A stretch of DNA of 64,000 bases from Geosiphon pyriformis. Taxonomy: Eukaryota; Glomeromycota; Glomeromycetes; Archaeosporales; Geosiphonaceae. The stretch covers positions 115,096 to 179,095 of the forward strand of contig JAAOMT010000375.1 in assembly GCA_016748015.1 (NCBI GenBank), written 5' to 3'. Made by a program: the position numbers and the translations under genes. Below the pieces are notes generated by a model. It worked only from the letters and a program-made list of their open reading frames with translations, was not told the DNA's origin and made no database searches. How positions within the stretch are numbered: position 1 is the first letter of the stretch; the number at the start of each line of letters is the position of its first letter. Positions 46,503 through 60,357 of the stretch are shown piece by piece.

Positions 46503-48146
46503 GTATTATTACTGGATAGTAAGTCTAGAGAGAGTGTTGGTGTTTTGATGATTTGCTCTTTTGTGGTATTGAATATCATAATCAAATTCATCCAAGAGCT
46601 TTTTTTTATTGTACAGCCAAACCAAGGCTTGATAATCTGTTACCACTAAGAATTTTGCACCAAGAAGATATTGATCCCAGTAACTAATAGCCCAAACTAC
46701 TACTAAACATTCTTGTTTAGTAACTGAATAGTTCTTTTCTGCTGGTATAAAGGATCTACTGGCATATGCTATAGCATGTTCTCTGCCATTTTCATCTTTC
46801 TGTGAAAAGACAGTACCAAGTTTATAGCTGGTTCAGTAACAAGTTTTTTCTTCAGAATTTCAAAAGCTTTTTGTTGATAAGTGCTCCAGTAATAATTGAC
46901 ATTTTTTCTGAGTAGCTGATTAAGAGGAAAGGCGATTTTAGAGAAATTCTTAATAAATTTGCAATAGTAAAAAGCCAAACCAAGAAAAAAACATAGTTCA
47001 GAAACATTTATTGGTTGTCTGATGTTTTGGACTTTTTCAACTTTAGCTGGGTCAGAAAAGATTCCATTTTTTGTAATAAGATAACCAAGGAACTAGGTGG
47101 ATTGACATCAAAAAAAGATTTGATTGGGTTGATCTTAAGACCAGCATTTTTAAGCAGGTCAAAAATCTTTTGCAAATGTTCAAGGTGTTTATCTTAGGTT
47201 TTTAAGTAGACTATTATGTCATCTAAGTAGACTAGAACAAAGTTTTCTTTTACCAATTCAAATACTTTGTTCATTAGATATTAAAAGATAAGAGGGGCAT
47301 TGATGAGACCAAAAGACATGATTGTAAATTCATAAGTGCCATACTTGGTAATGAAGGCAGTTTTCTTTTTGCTTTCTGGATTCATCTCTACTTGCCAGAA
47401 TCTAGCAGTTAAGTCATTAGTTGAGAAGAAAGCAGCACCATTGAATTTATCTAGCATTGCATTAATTTTGGAAAGTGGGTATATGTCTCTTATAGTGATA
47501 ACATTTAATTGGCAGTAGTTGACACAAAAGTGTAGAATTCCACTTTTCTTAGATACCACTACAACTGGGAAAGCCTATTCACTTTTGGTTTTTTGTATGA
47601 ATCCAAAATTTTTTATCTGGTTTATCTCTTTCTTGATAAACTTATTATTGCATTAATTAGATTGATAAGGCTTTAAATGAATGGGACGAGTTTCTTTTGT
47701 GATGATGGTATGTTGTATCATATGGGTTCATCCAGGGATATCACCTTCTTTTAAGATAACTGGGCTATTTCTAGCCAACAGATTTTCAATGTTCACTTTT
47801 TTTTTTGTTCTACAAAGAGATTGAATTTCAGGTGGTTCATTCTCAAAGGACTTCTGTACTTCTTTTAGTTTTTCTTTGAGTATAAAACTAATTGGCTCAC
47901 AATCTTTGTAATAGATTAGACAGAACTTGCATTCATCACTAGGGAAATACAAAGATTTATCACACCAGCACCTGGCACAAGGACCATGTCACCAATAACT
48001 GTATTTTGCTTTCTTGCCAGGTTTTTTATCAAAGATTTTTTTGAGGATATCATAGTAGAGCCAGCAAATCAGCTTGCCATTTACCATGATTCCTTCTTTG
48101 TCAGCTTTAACATTGTCTAGTAACTTGTCATTGCTGGTAAAGATAG
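46503..48146 (-). mobile_element. Gypsy copy F, pol fragment (linker, RT, RNase H)
   Basis: On the minus strand the RNase H end is at 46503, RT at about 47560-47050 with FWQVEMNPESKKKTAF and a YLDD box near 47235, and the Cys-rich linker (PSDECKFCLIYYKD) at about 47945. An internal deletion in RNase H near 46815 removes the first Asp motif. The left end touches the E LTR and the right end is cut by the 3' LTR of copy C, which is therefore younger than F. Confidence 0.82.
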
Positions 48147-48787
48147 TGTTATGAATTGGAATAATAAGCTAATGGATAGCAAAGGAGAACAGAATTGTAG
48201 GGTGATAGAAATAATCAAAGGGAATTCAATTTCAAAGAGCAAATTAAATAAGTATGGATTCAATGTACAAGATCAGTCTCATAAAATATTTCAGTCGCTA
48301 TTCTTTTCAAAAAATAACTGGAGAATCTGAAGGTAGAAGGATAGTCTATACTGTCAACAAATGATCACACTTGGTATAATTCTATGCCTCACATTGGCGC
48401 TCTTAGACTTTAATATCAAGTATCAGATGTGCTCTTTAGTCACATTTTATTCAATAATCTTCAAATGCTACACTTATACATTTCAAGAAAAGAGTAAAAA
48501 TTAACCAACAAGTAATCTTTTATCCCAAGATGTTTGGATACTTGAAGGTAGGGAAAGGGAAATTAGCAATAAGAGAATGATTGAGATGAAAGTTGTTATT
48601 TGATTATTTTGAACATGCTTCTCTATAACTAAAAGATTCATCACTTATATAGTTGTCAAAAGTAATCAATGATCAGGTCAACAGTTAGATCAATAATTAC
48701 TATCTAAAAATAGAGTGGCTAATTTATATGACATTAGTGGCTAATACATGTAATAATTAATAAGAAGTATAAGTTTCAGCCATAACA
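48147..48787 (-). repeat. 3' LTR of gypsy copy C (641 bp)
   Basis: On the minus strand it starts TGTTATGGCTGAAAC at 48787 and ends TTCATAACA at 48147. Internal sequence of C lies to its right. Confidence 0.85.
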
Positions 48788-49348
48788 TTATTTTCTCCAA
48801 AGAGATTGAGCTCCAGCAAAATCAAGCTATTCATGAAGTAATCTATTTGAAAAGTTTTATCTAACTCCAAGCTAACTAGTTTGTTGAAGTCTTTTGTGGA
48901 TAAGGTATATAACACTTGAAGTGAAATGAGTTTTGTATCCAAGAGATCAAATTTTTGTATTAGAGTTTTGGTTCTTTTAGCAATAATTAAAACTTTTGAG
49001 ACATCTAATCATATAATGCCCAAAATTTCTGTCTGTATTTCTGAAGTTGTTTTCTTCATGAGTTTTATATCCTCTATGATTTCATCAAGATGATCATAGA
49101 ATTCTAATTGCCTTCTATATGACAAGTTTTTGTCTATGGGTAACAGATATTTATCCATTTTGCTACCAATTTTTTCTCTTCTGATAGTAGTTTTTTTTTG
49201 GTCTAATAACAGTATGTGTTTCACTGTTATCAGTTATGGTGGTTTGTTTTTTAATGGTCAAAGTAGCATTTGGATAGTTTTTGATCCAATACTCATAGAG
49301 AGTATAGAAAGTGTTTTGAATGTTTTGATCCAGAAAATAATTGTTCAT
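48757..49348 (-). pseudogene. Extra ORF of copy C (frameshifted)
   Basis: Starts MNNYFLDQNIQN at 49348 like A and B, shifts frame near 49165-49225, has TGA at about 49009, and its end (NNVMAETYTSY) crosses the LTR boundary at 48787. It supports a conserved extra protein in this family. Confidence 0.65.
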
Positions 49349-49389
49349 GTTGATTGAAAATACCTCTGTTTTGGGAATAGTGCATTTAT

Positions 49390-50703
49390 TTATACTTGAT
49401 TTTTGCTGATCAATTGAGTCGGTATTACCACAACAGACAGCCAATCAGGTTGTTTATGATATTTCTTGAGTCGTGTACTATGAACAGGACAATCATTGAA
49501 GATTGTTCCAGATTGATCTTAAAGAATATAAAAACCATTGTTTAAAACTTTGTTGACTATAAAAGGTTTTTTCCATCAGCTAGCAAACTTATCACCATAA
49601 ATATTGTCTCTGTTAGAATGGTATTCTAGTACCAAGTTACCAATACTTAAAGAAAGTGTTTTATATGTTTTTTTTTTCTTAAGCTTTTTTTAAATCTATT
49701 TTATCTTTTCAAAAGCAATTATTTGTGCTTCTACCAAGGAGTCAAGAATAATACCAAGTTTTTTTTGCAAAATGTCTTTGTAATTTCTTATTGTGATCTT
49801 TTCAAAAGGTATTGTTTCAATGTCAGTTTCTATTGGTAGTATTGCTATGCATTCATAGAGTAAATAAAAAGGTTCATAACTTGTTATGTCATAATTCACA
49901 GTTCTATAAACAAACAAAGCTGAAGACAGTACTTTGTCTTATAAGTTTGTTTCTTTACTGGTTTTGGCTAGGGTTTCACATAGTGTTCTATTAAAATGTT
50001 CCACTAGACCATTTGTTTAGGGGTGATAAAGGGAGGAAAGTTTATAGTGTATTCTCATTTTTCTACAAAGTTCTTCAACCAATGTACTGAGAAAAACTCT
50101 TCCTCTATCAGATAAAAGTTCTTTGGGGCAGCCATGATAGCAGATGATATTTTCATAAATAAAATTAGCTATTGAGACTGCCATTTGGTCTGAAATGATT
50201 TTTGCTTCTACCCACTTTGTAAGATAGTTGGTAGCTGTGATAATATATTTGTTGCTATCAGGAGTTATTGTTAAAGATCCAATAACATCTATACCAATTC
50301 TGTCAAATGGTTGACCAACAGAGATTGGATAAATATCTTTTTTGCAATTGGGTTTGCCTCTTCTTTGGCAGATGTTACAGGTTTTGATGTATTCACCAAT
50401 GTCTTTTCCCAAGATAGGCCAATAATAGTGAGCTAAAGTTTTTTGTATTGTTTTTGTTTTTCCAAAGTGTCTAGTTAATGGGTCAGTATACATGTTGTAT
50501 ATTACAATTTTTTTTCTTCAAATTTGGTAACCCTCTGGGGGCAGTTAGGATCTTTTCTATTTCTTTTATATAATTGGTTCTGGTGAATCAAAATAGAAAT
50601 TTAATTGTTTGCACAAATGTTTTTTTTGCTGTTAAGTGTATTCCAGTGGGTATTGTCCTTTACCCAAAAATTTTATTAAGGCAAAATAATTGTCCAAGTC
50701 CAT
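49390..50703 (-). pseudogene. Integrase of copy C (own ATG; stops)
   Basis: The frame opens with ATG GAC TTG GAC at 50703. The zinc region ends CNICQRRGK and the core has IGIDVIG, LLSDRGRVF and NGLVEHFN, so all DDE residues remain. Stops lie at former Gln/Trp (about 50018, 49940). It is the clearest integrase core of the window with the usual SDRGR form. Confidence 0.82.
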
Positions 50704-50996
50704 TATCGTGTTTGTTTTGTAAAGAAGTTACTAATAATTAAGTTGGTTTGGTTTAAGAGGTTGTACTATCACTGGATGGTAAATCTAAAGAGAGCATCAG
50801 CATTTTGATGATTTGCTTCTTTGTGGTATTGAATATCATAGTTGAATTCATCCAAATGGAGTATCCTGTAAGTTATTTGTTTGTGTTCTAACTTCTTTTT
50901 ATTGCACAGCCAAACCAAGACTTGATGATTTGTTACTACTAAAATTTTGCACTAAAAAGATATTGATTCCAGTAGCTAGTAGTCCAAACTACTGTT

Positions 50997-53457
50997 TTAT
51001 TTTTTTGTTAACGTGTAGCCACACTGGTCTTTTATTAGTTAAGCCATACTCAAAAAACATGACTTTTTCACAAAGCCAGCTCACCCAATAATACAAAATC
51101 ACAAGATGCAGCTAACCACAAGTGGAAAGCTCTAACTACACACTAGTACTACCTTTGCTACCTAATGTATCAAACATATCTAATTCATACATCTTATCTA
51201 TAATGCTAACAAGCTCATAACTATTTCTAACCATACCACTTATCTACTTAGCAGTCTGATTAAGACTGAATTTGATCTTGAAAGGCTGATCTTCCCATAG
51301 GTGCATCATAACATCAAAAGTATTATCATAAACTGAAAAGTCTTTATCATTATTGTCATCATTATTAACATCATCAATCATCTTGTCAACATCTGATCCA
51401 TCTTCTAAGCAGGCCCGTTCACATATTTTTTCAAGGCGTGTCATTTTTTTCTGCATTATGGTGACAACAGCAGCCAAGTCTTTATTTTGTTTAGCCAACT
51501 CATCCACACATTCCTTAACTAATGCATCTATAGCAAGTGGAGTAGACAGCAATTTGGTAACCAAAGCAACTAGAGCACCAACAGATTCAACCAAGGATTT
51601 TATCAGCAAAAACAGTTCACCAAGATGGGATTCTAGAGAAGCCAACTTAGCTTCAACAGCACTATTAAGAACAGAGGGAACAGCAGGCAATTTGAGTGTT
51701 GTAGTTGGAGGAGGGGGACCACCAAGATCCAAGTTTGTATTAGCAACAGCAGCAACAGAAGGAACCACAATGACAGCAGCTTTGGCATAAGATTTGGATT
51801 CAGCAAATGAGAGTTTGAAAACTTTGGAGCCACCAGAGAAGTTGGAAGAGACTTTGAAAGGGAGAGGTGGTAACACCTTGTATTCTAAAGCCAAATAATC
51901 CAAACCTTGACATCTATAGCAGTGGTGACATCCAAGAGTTTCCCACCAGATGCGGCAGCCATGTAAGATACCAGTTTTTGAAACAGCAGTGTTTAAAGAT
52001 TCTAAGAAATCAAAGGTAACCACAGCAAAATGTTGATGTTGGTATGACTCAGAAGAGTGAAGAATGAAACAGATACGACCACCAACTTGAGAGACCAATT
52101 CACTAATCTTATAGGCAGTACAGCCAAAGAGAAGATTGATTAACTTGGCTTTAAAAGCATCTCTTAAAAAAATAACATCATTCTGGTTAACTAAAAGTAG
52201 AATCCTAACACTGTTCTTTTTTACCAGCACAGACCAATAAGTAAGAGCAGCAGTAGCAGAAAAAGTGTTTTTGAAATGAATTACAGCATATTGCCATAAG
52301 CCAGCAGGCTTCAATTTAATAGAAGTAACAACACCAAAAATGCCAAGAGCAGATTTGATGTTATCAGAAGAGGTATCCAAAAATACATTACAAAGTGCAA
52401 CTAAAAAAGAAGGAGAAGAAACAGAGGCCACACCAGAAGACCATGCAATCTTAAGAGTGGTCAAAAAAATTTCATTACCAATGGCCACTTTGATGGCACC
52501 AGTCAAACTCTCCTGAGATGCAAATTCCACACAGAACAACTTGACAGCATCTCGTGCAACTGACTTAAGCCCAATGCAACCAGACAGAAGTTGAAACAAG
52601 AAACTAAGAAGGGCCATCTTGATCTTGAATGTAGCACCAGACACAAGAGTAGAGACCACTCATCCAGAGAATTTTTGTCGACCATTCACATTCATCCAAG
52701 TACTTTCATCAGCAACACCAGAAACTGGGGGAGAAGTAGATGATTTTATTTCCATCTAATCAGTCCAATCTTTTAGATTATCTGAAATGATGGACTGTTT
52801 TGCTTTCATGGCAGAAAAAAATCTGCTGGAGATTATCACATCAGGCAACACAGCCAGTGGTTGATCTTGTTTCATATTAAGAGATAAGTCATTGCAATTG
52901 CCATCTATATCAGAAAAAGGGCTGGCTGCTACTGTGGAGATCCTACCCAAGATCTTATCTGGAACCACAAAAGAGTTCAGTGTGACCATAGCAGTTGTGA
53001 CTGCCTGCTGCTGTTTTTTGGAATTTTTTGCTTTTGCAGTCATTTGTAAAGCAATAGTAGTAGAAGTAGTAGTAGAAGTGATAAGAGCAGGAAAGACCAA
53101 CTTGTTGACTGGTCTGTTATTAAAAATCTTCAGGCTTTTTGAAGTGATAGAGACAACACTGAGACTAACCCAAGTGTGCCTTTTTGAAGGAACTTTGACT
53201 GGAGAAAAACTACCAGCCAAAGGTAAAGAAAATGAACCAGAAGCTACTAAAAGCAGCTTTTTACTAGTATTTTTTAAAGAAAATGTAGCCAGAATGTTTT
53301 GTTTAGCTGCTTTAATAACAGAGAGACCTTCTCGTGTTGAAACTTTATTAATTACTATAAGAAAAGTAATGTTTGAAACTTTTTTACTCTTAGCTCTAGT
53401 TGTGGTCATGAAATTTAGGAAAGAAAAAGTTTTTGTTACTTTCGTATAATTCTATGC
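50997..53457 (-). mobile_element. ORF1-only (HAL1-like) LINE, complete, 13-bp target duplication
   Basis: Inserted in RNase H of copy C. CCAAACTACTGTT occurs at 50984-50996 and 53458-53470, and removing the insert restores the gypsy reading. The 3' end is poly(A) (T-rich at 50997-51011) preceded by the 3' UTR seen in LINE family 2. The only coding region is an ORF1-type protein. No endonuclease or RT sequence is present, so it must rely on another LINE for movement. Confidence 0.82.
51244..53409 (-). pseudogene. ORF1-type protein of the HAL1-like LINE (RRM, zinc knuckle, coiled coil)
   Basis: One frame from ATG 53409 to TAG 51244, with two internal stops (TAG 52756, TGA about 52660). The N terminus is basic and Ser/Thr-rich, with STTTSTT followed by AKAKNSKKQQQ. 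An RRM-like region spans about 52400-52180 (DNIKSALGIFGVVTSIKL..GLWQYAVIHF), then a degenerate knuckle, CHHCYRCQG (about 51930), with the later H and C lost. A long helical region (LASLESHLGELFLLIKSLV..LAKQNKDLAAVVTIMQ) suits trimerisation. An acidic DDVNNDDNNDKD tail follows. TAG at 51244 replaces a Trp; the ancestral end was about 40 codons further on, at TSV-stop. Confidence 0.72.
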
Positions 53458-55711
53458 CCAAACTACTGTTAGACATTTTTGTTTAGTAATTGAATAGTTT
53501 TTTTCTATTATTTTCATCTTTTTGTGAAAAAACAGCACCAAGTTCATAGCTGGATGTATCAATGTGGAGGATAAAAAGTTGGTCCAGATCAGGTTGCTTG
53601 AGAATTGGTTTAATAACAAGTTTTTCCTTTAGAATTTCAAAAGCTTTTTGTTAATAAGTGTTCCAGTAATAATTAACATTTTTTCTGAGTAGCTGATTGA
53701 GAGGAAAAGCAATTTTGAAAAAATCCTTAATAGATTTGTGGTAGTAAAATGACCAAGAAACTGGGTAGATTGGCATTCAAAGAAAGATTTGATTGGGTTA
53801 ATCTTGAGACCAGCATTTCTGAGCAGGTCAAAAACCTTCTGTAAATGTTCAAGGTGTTCATTCCAGGTTTTTGAATATACCATTATGTCATCCAAATAAA
53901 CTAGAACAAAGTTTTTTTTTACTGATTCAAACACTTTATCCATTAGACATTGAAAGATAGGAAGAGCATTGGTAAGACCAAAAAGCATTATTGTGAATTC
54001 ATAGGTGCCATACTTGGTGATGAAGGCAGTTTTTTTTCTGCTTTCTGGATCTATCTCTACTTGCCAGAATCCAGCAGTTAAGTCAATAGTTAAGAAGAAA
54101 GCAGCACCAATAAATTTATCTAGCATTGCATCAATTTTGAAAAGTGAGTACATGTCTCTTATAGTAATGGCATTTAGTTGGTAGTAGTCAACACAGAAGC
54201 ATAGGGTTCCATCTTTCTTGGATACCACTACAAGTGGAAAAGCCCATTCACTCTTGGTTTCTTGTATGAATCTAAGATTTTTCATCCTGTTTATTTTTTT
54301 CTTGATAAACTTATCATTGTGTCAATTGGATTGATAAGGCTTCAAATGAATGGGATGAGTTTCTTTTGTGGTGATAATGTGTTGTATTACATGAATTTAT
54401 TTGGGGGTGTCACTTTCTTTTGAAATAACTGGGGCATTTTTAGCCAACAGATTTTCAATGTCCACTTTTTTTTCTTCAGAGAAAGGTTCTCTTTGTTCTA
54501 CAACTAGAGATTAAATTTCAGGTGGTTCACTCTTAAAGAACTTCTGTACTTTTTTTAGTTCTTCTCTGAGTATAAAACTAATTGGCTCCCAATCTTTGTA
54601 ATAGATTAGGCAGGACTTGCATTTATCACTAAGAGAATACAAAGGTTTATTACACCAACATTTGGCATAAAGATCATGTTACCAATAACTGTATTTGGCT
54701 TTCTTGCCAGGCTTTCTGTTAAAAGTTTTTCTAAGAATATCATAGTAAGACCAGTAGATTAGCTTGCTATTTACCATGATTTCTTCTTTGTCAGCTTTAA
54801 CATTGTTCAGTAACTTGCCATTGCTGGTGAAAATAGTATAGACAAGTTCAGCAGTTTCTTCTTGTTTTTTTTGATCTTCTTCATCATCGCTTTTATCATT
54901 ATCTGATTCATTTGATTGTTCTTCCAATGACGGCATTTAACCACAATGGGTTTTTTACCACATCTGATAGTTAGTTCGCAAAGTTCATAGTCAAGTAGTG
55001 CTTTGGCTTTTTTAAGCCACTTGTTACCAAAAATAATAGTATACTTTTTTGCTTCAGATACTTCTATGTCTGTTTCAATGCTGATACCATTGATGCAAAC
55101 AGGAACAGCTTTGGCTATATTCAGATCTTTCTTTTTGTCACCATGTACATTAGTTATTGGTCTTGTGGACAGTTCATGAATCTTTCTGCCAATTGCTTCT
55201 AAAAAATGTTTGGCAATGACACTAACAGATGATCTACTGTCTAGGATCAAATCAATAAAGTAGCCAGCCACTTGGGCTTTGCAAATCAGAGGAGTAACAT
55301 TACTGTTGTCAGCAAGTCCAGCTTGATGAAAGCACTTGTTGGTTTTTGGTGTCTTTTTTTTTGGTATTAATAATTTGTGAAGGTCTTTTCTGAATTGGGA
55401 ATGGGTTATTAACTGGCCAAAGGTAATGTGAGCAGGAGTTTCCATAAAATCTTTGACAACAGAATATGGTCCAGATTTTTGTACAATTTCTGGAGGTTCC
55501 AACTTTGGAGAATTTTTAAAAACTTTAGCTTTTGGTAGCTCATTGTTATCAACAGTTGATATGAAGGCTTTTTTTGGATCTATAACGAAATCAACCTTGG
55601 CTTTTTTCTTTTTTCTTGTTGGTTTAGAAGTGTTAATTGCTAGTTCATCCATGTCATGGTCATCATCAGTTAGGTTAAAAGCATAAAAAGGGTTTTCTTT
55701 TGGTTGGCTTG

Positions 55712-55748
55712 CACTCTCACCCTTTGGAGGTGCGCCTACCAGTTTAAA
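55712..55748 (-). promoter_or_regulatory. Predicted -1 frameshift signal of copy C
   Basis: TTTAAAC on the minus strand (55748-55742), then TGGTAGG, then GCACCTC, which can pair with GAG-A-GTGC around a CAAAGGGT loop. The arms differ from A/B, yet pairing is kept. Confidence 0.68.
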
Positions 55749-56021
55749 GACTGATAAACAGTGGCTTTAACTAAGAGATTCTCTTCAAAAAAATTGATGT
55801 TAGCATGATTGGAGCTTTATTTGGGGACATTGTTGTTGATAGTTCTGTTGTTTTGATTGTCATTGTTTCTAGGAGCTGGAGGAGGCAGGGAAGGATTGTT
55901 ACAATCTCTGGAGAAATGTCCAGTTAATTCACAGTAGTAATATACAAGTAGGCCATAATTTTGTTGTCTTTGATATGAAGATTGCTGGGGTTTAAAAAAA
56001 ACTCTTTTTCTTTTTAAATTT

Positions 56022-58461
<2,440 letters not shown>

Positions 58462-58596
58462 TTAGGGCTTTCCACCTGTGGTTAGCTGTATCTTGTAATT
58501 TTTGTATTATTGGGTAAGCTGGCTTTATGAAACTACCACATTACTGTGGACTTAACTAATAAATGATCAGCATGACTACATATTAACAAAAAAAAA

Positions 58597-58741
58597 ATTT
58601 CCAATCTATCTTTTGGTCTAAGAGTCCCAATGTCTTTTAGACTTTATTATTGCTTATCTATTTTAAAGCTGCTTGAAGCCTGGTCTGTTAGCTCAGTGGC
58701 TTTGAAGGCAAACTGATATTAAACACAGATAGTCAAACATT
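58597..58741. mobile_element. LINE family 2 scrap with internal inversion
   Basis: Positions about 58600-58695 match, in reverse, the region after RNase H of LINE 2 (compare 34735-34830). Positions about 58705-58735 match its RNase H NTDS segment in forward orientation. Two orientations side by side suggest 5' inversion during insertion or later breakage. Confidence 0.6.
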
Positions 58742-59093
58742 TTTTTTTTTTTTTGTTAATGTGTAATCATGCCGATCTTTTATTAGTTTAGTCATACTCA
58801 AAAAGCATGATCTTTTCATAAAGCCAGCTCACCCAATAATACAAAATCACAAAATGCGGCTAACCACAAGTGGAAAGCCCTAACTACACATTAGTACTAT
58901 CTTTGCTACCTAATATATCAAACATATCTAATTCATACATCTTATCCATAATGCTAACAAGCTTATGACTATTCTTAACCATACCACTCATCCACTTAGC
59001 AGTCTAATCAGGACTGGATTTGATTCTGGAAGGCTGATCTTCCCATAGGTGCATCATGACATTAAAGGTGTTATTATAAACTGAAAAGTCTTT

Positions 59094-59130
<37 letters not shown>

Positions 59131-59636
59131 ATATTATCAATCATATCATCAACATTAGATTTATTCTCCAAGCAGACTCATTCACATATTTTCTCAAGAC
59201 GTGTCATTCTTTTCTGCATCATGGAAGCAACAGCAGCCAAGTCTTTATTTTGCTTAGCCAACTCATCCACACATTTCTTAATCAACACATCCACAGCAGA
59301 TGGAGTAGATAGCAGTTTGGTAACCAATGCAATCAGAGCACCAACAGGTTTAATTAAGGATTTAATCAACACAGATAGTTCATTAAAGTGGAATTCAAGA
59401 GAAGCCAACCTAGATTCAGCAACAGTATTGAGAACAGAAGGAATGGCAGACAACATAGGTGTTGTAGTTTTGGAAGAACCACCAAGATTCAAGTCCATAT
59501 CAGCAGCAACAGCACCAGGAAGACCCATAACAGTAGCAGCCTTGGCATAAGATTTAGATTTAACAAATGAAGGTTTGAAATTCTTGGAACCACCAATAGA
59601 GTTGAAAGGAAGTTTGGGTGAGAGAGGAGGTAATAT
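58742..59636 (-). mobile_element. ORF1-only (HAL1-like) LINE, 3' fragment
   Basis: T-rich start (poly(A) on the minus strand), the shared 3' UTR, then the C-terminal half of ORF1 including a helical segment (59528-59178). An ATC run at about 59094-59130 lies in the acidic-tail codons. It is cut at 59636 by the LTR of element D. Confidence 0.78.
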
Positions 59637-60305
59637 TGTTATGGTTGAAACTTATACTTCTTATTAATTATCACATGTATTAGCCACTAGTATTACATAA
59701 ATTAGCCACTCTATTTTTAGAAAGTGATCATTGACCTGATCAATGACCTGACTGTTGACCTAATCATTGACCACTTTTGACAGCTATATAAGCAATGAAT
59801 CTCTTAGCTGTAGAAAAGCATAAAGAAATCAAGAAAATCAAATAAATAAAATAACAACTTTCATCTCAATTCTTCTCTTATTACTAATTTCCCTTTCTCT
59901 ACTTTCAAGTATCTGAATATCTTAAAGATAAAAGATTACTTGTTGGTTATTTCTTACCCTTTTCCTGAAATATGTAATTGCAACATTTGGAAATTATTGA
60001 ATAAAATGTGACTGAAGAGCACATCTAATACTTGATATTAAATTCTAAGAGCACTGACATGAGACATAAAATTATACCAAGTGTGATCATTTGTTGACAG
60101 TATAAACTATCCCTCAACCTTCAAATTTCTCAGTTATCTTTTGAAAAGTACAGTGACTGAGATATTTTATAAGACTGATCTTGCACATTGAATTCCTACT
60201 CATTCAATTTGCTCTTTGAAGTTGAATTCCTCTTTAATTATTTCCATCATCTTACAATTCTGTTCTCCCTTGCTATCCATTAGTTTGTTACTCCAACTTG
60301 TAACA
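59637..60305 (+). repeat. 5' LTR of element D (669 bp)
   Basis: Starts TGTTATGGTTGAAACTT and ends TTGTAACA, with about four 12-bp units and TATATAAG at 59785. Confidence 0.9.
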
Positions 60306-60357
60306 TAAAAGTGGTGCTTCCTGTAAGATTGTCAAAATCCCCTTCGTTTCTTATTGT

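Larger units (their letters stand above)
50769..55748 (-). pseudogene. pol of copy C: protease, Cys-rich linker, RT, RNase H (interrupted)
   Basis: The slippage site is at 55748-55742 and the first ATG at 55652 (96 nt). The protease site is DSR, the Asp kept and the Gly lost. Linker and RT (54285-53629) have a YLDD box near 53890-53901 but a deletion after QFLGH. RNase H is split by the insertion at 50997-53457. The frame ends with TGA TAG at 50771-50766. Inactive. Confidence 0.82.
48147..55990 (-). mobile_element. Gypsy copy C, lacking its 5' LTR and most of gag
   Basis: Minus-strand order from right to left: gag tail with knuckle (about 55990-55742), protease (55652), linker, RT (54285-53629), RNase H, integrase (50703 to about 49390), extra ORF (49348 to about 48757), 3' LTR. 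An ORF1-only LINE of 2,461 bp (50997-53457) interrupts RNase H. The right end is joined to another ORF1-only LINE and the 5' LTR is not found, so its target duplication cannot be checked. Confidence 0.85.

Noticed and set aside
52751-52759. TAG directly followed by ATG inside ORF1 of both LINE types (52756-52751 minus, 56855-56860, and 6886-6881 minus) as a programmed stop-restart
   Set aside because: The sequence on both sides stays in one frame, the stop fits a former CAG (Gln) codon, and CAG-to-TAG change is widespread in this window. Shared decay explains it more simply.
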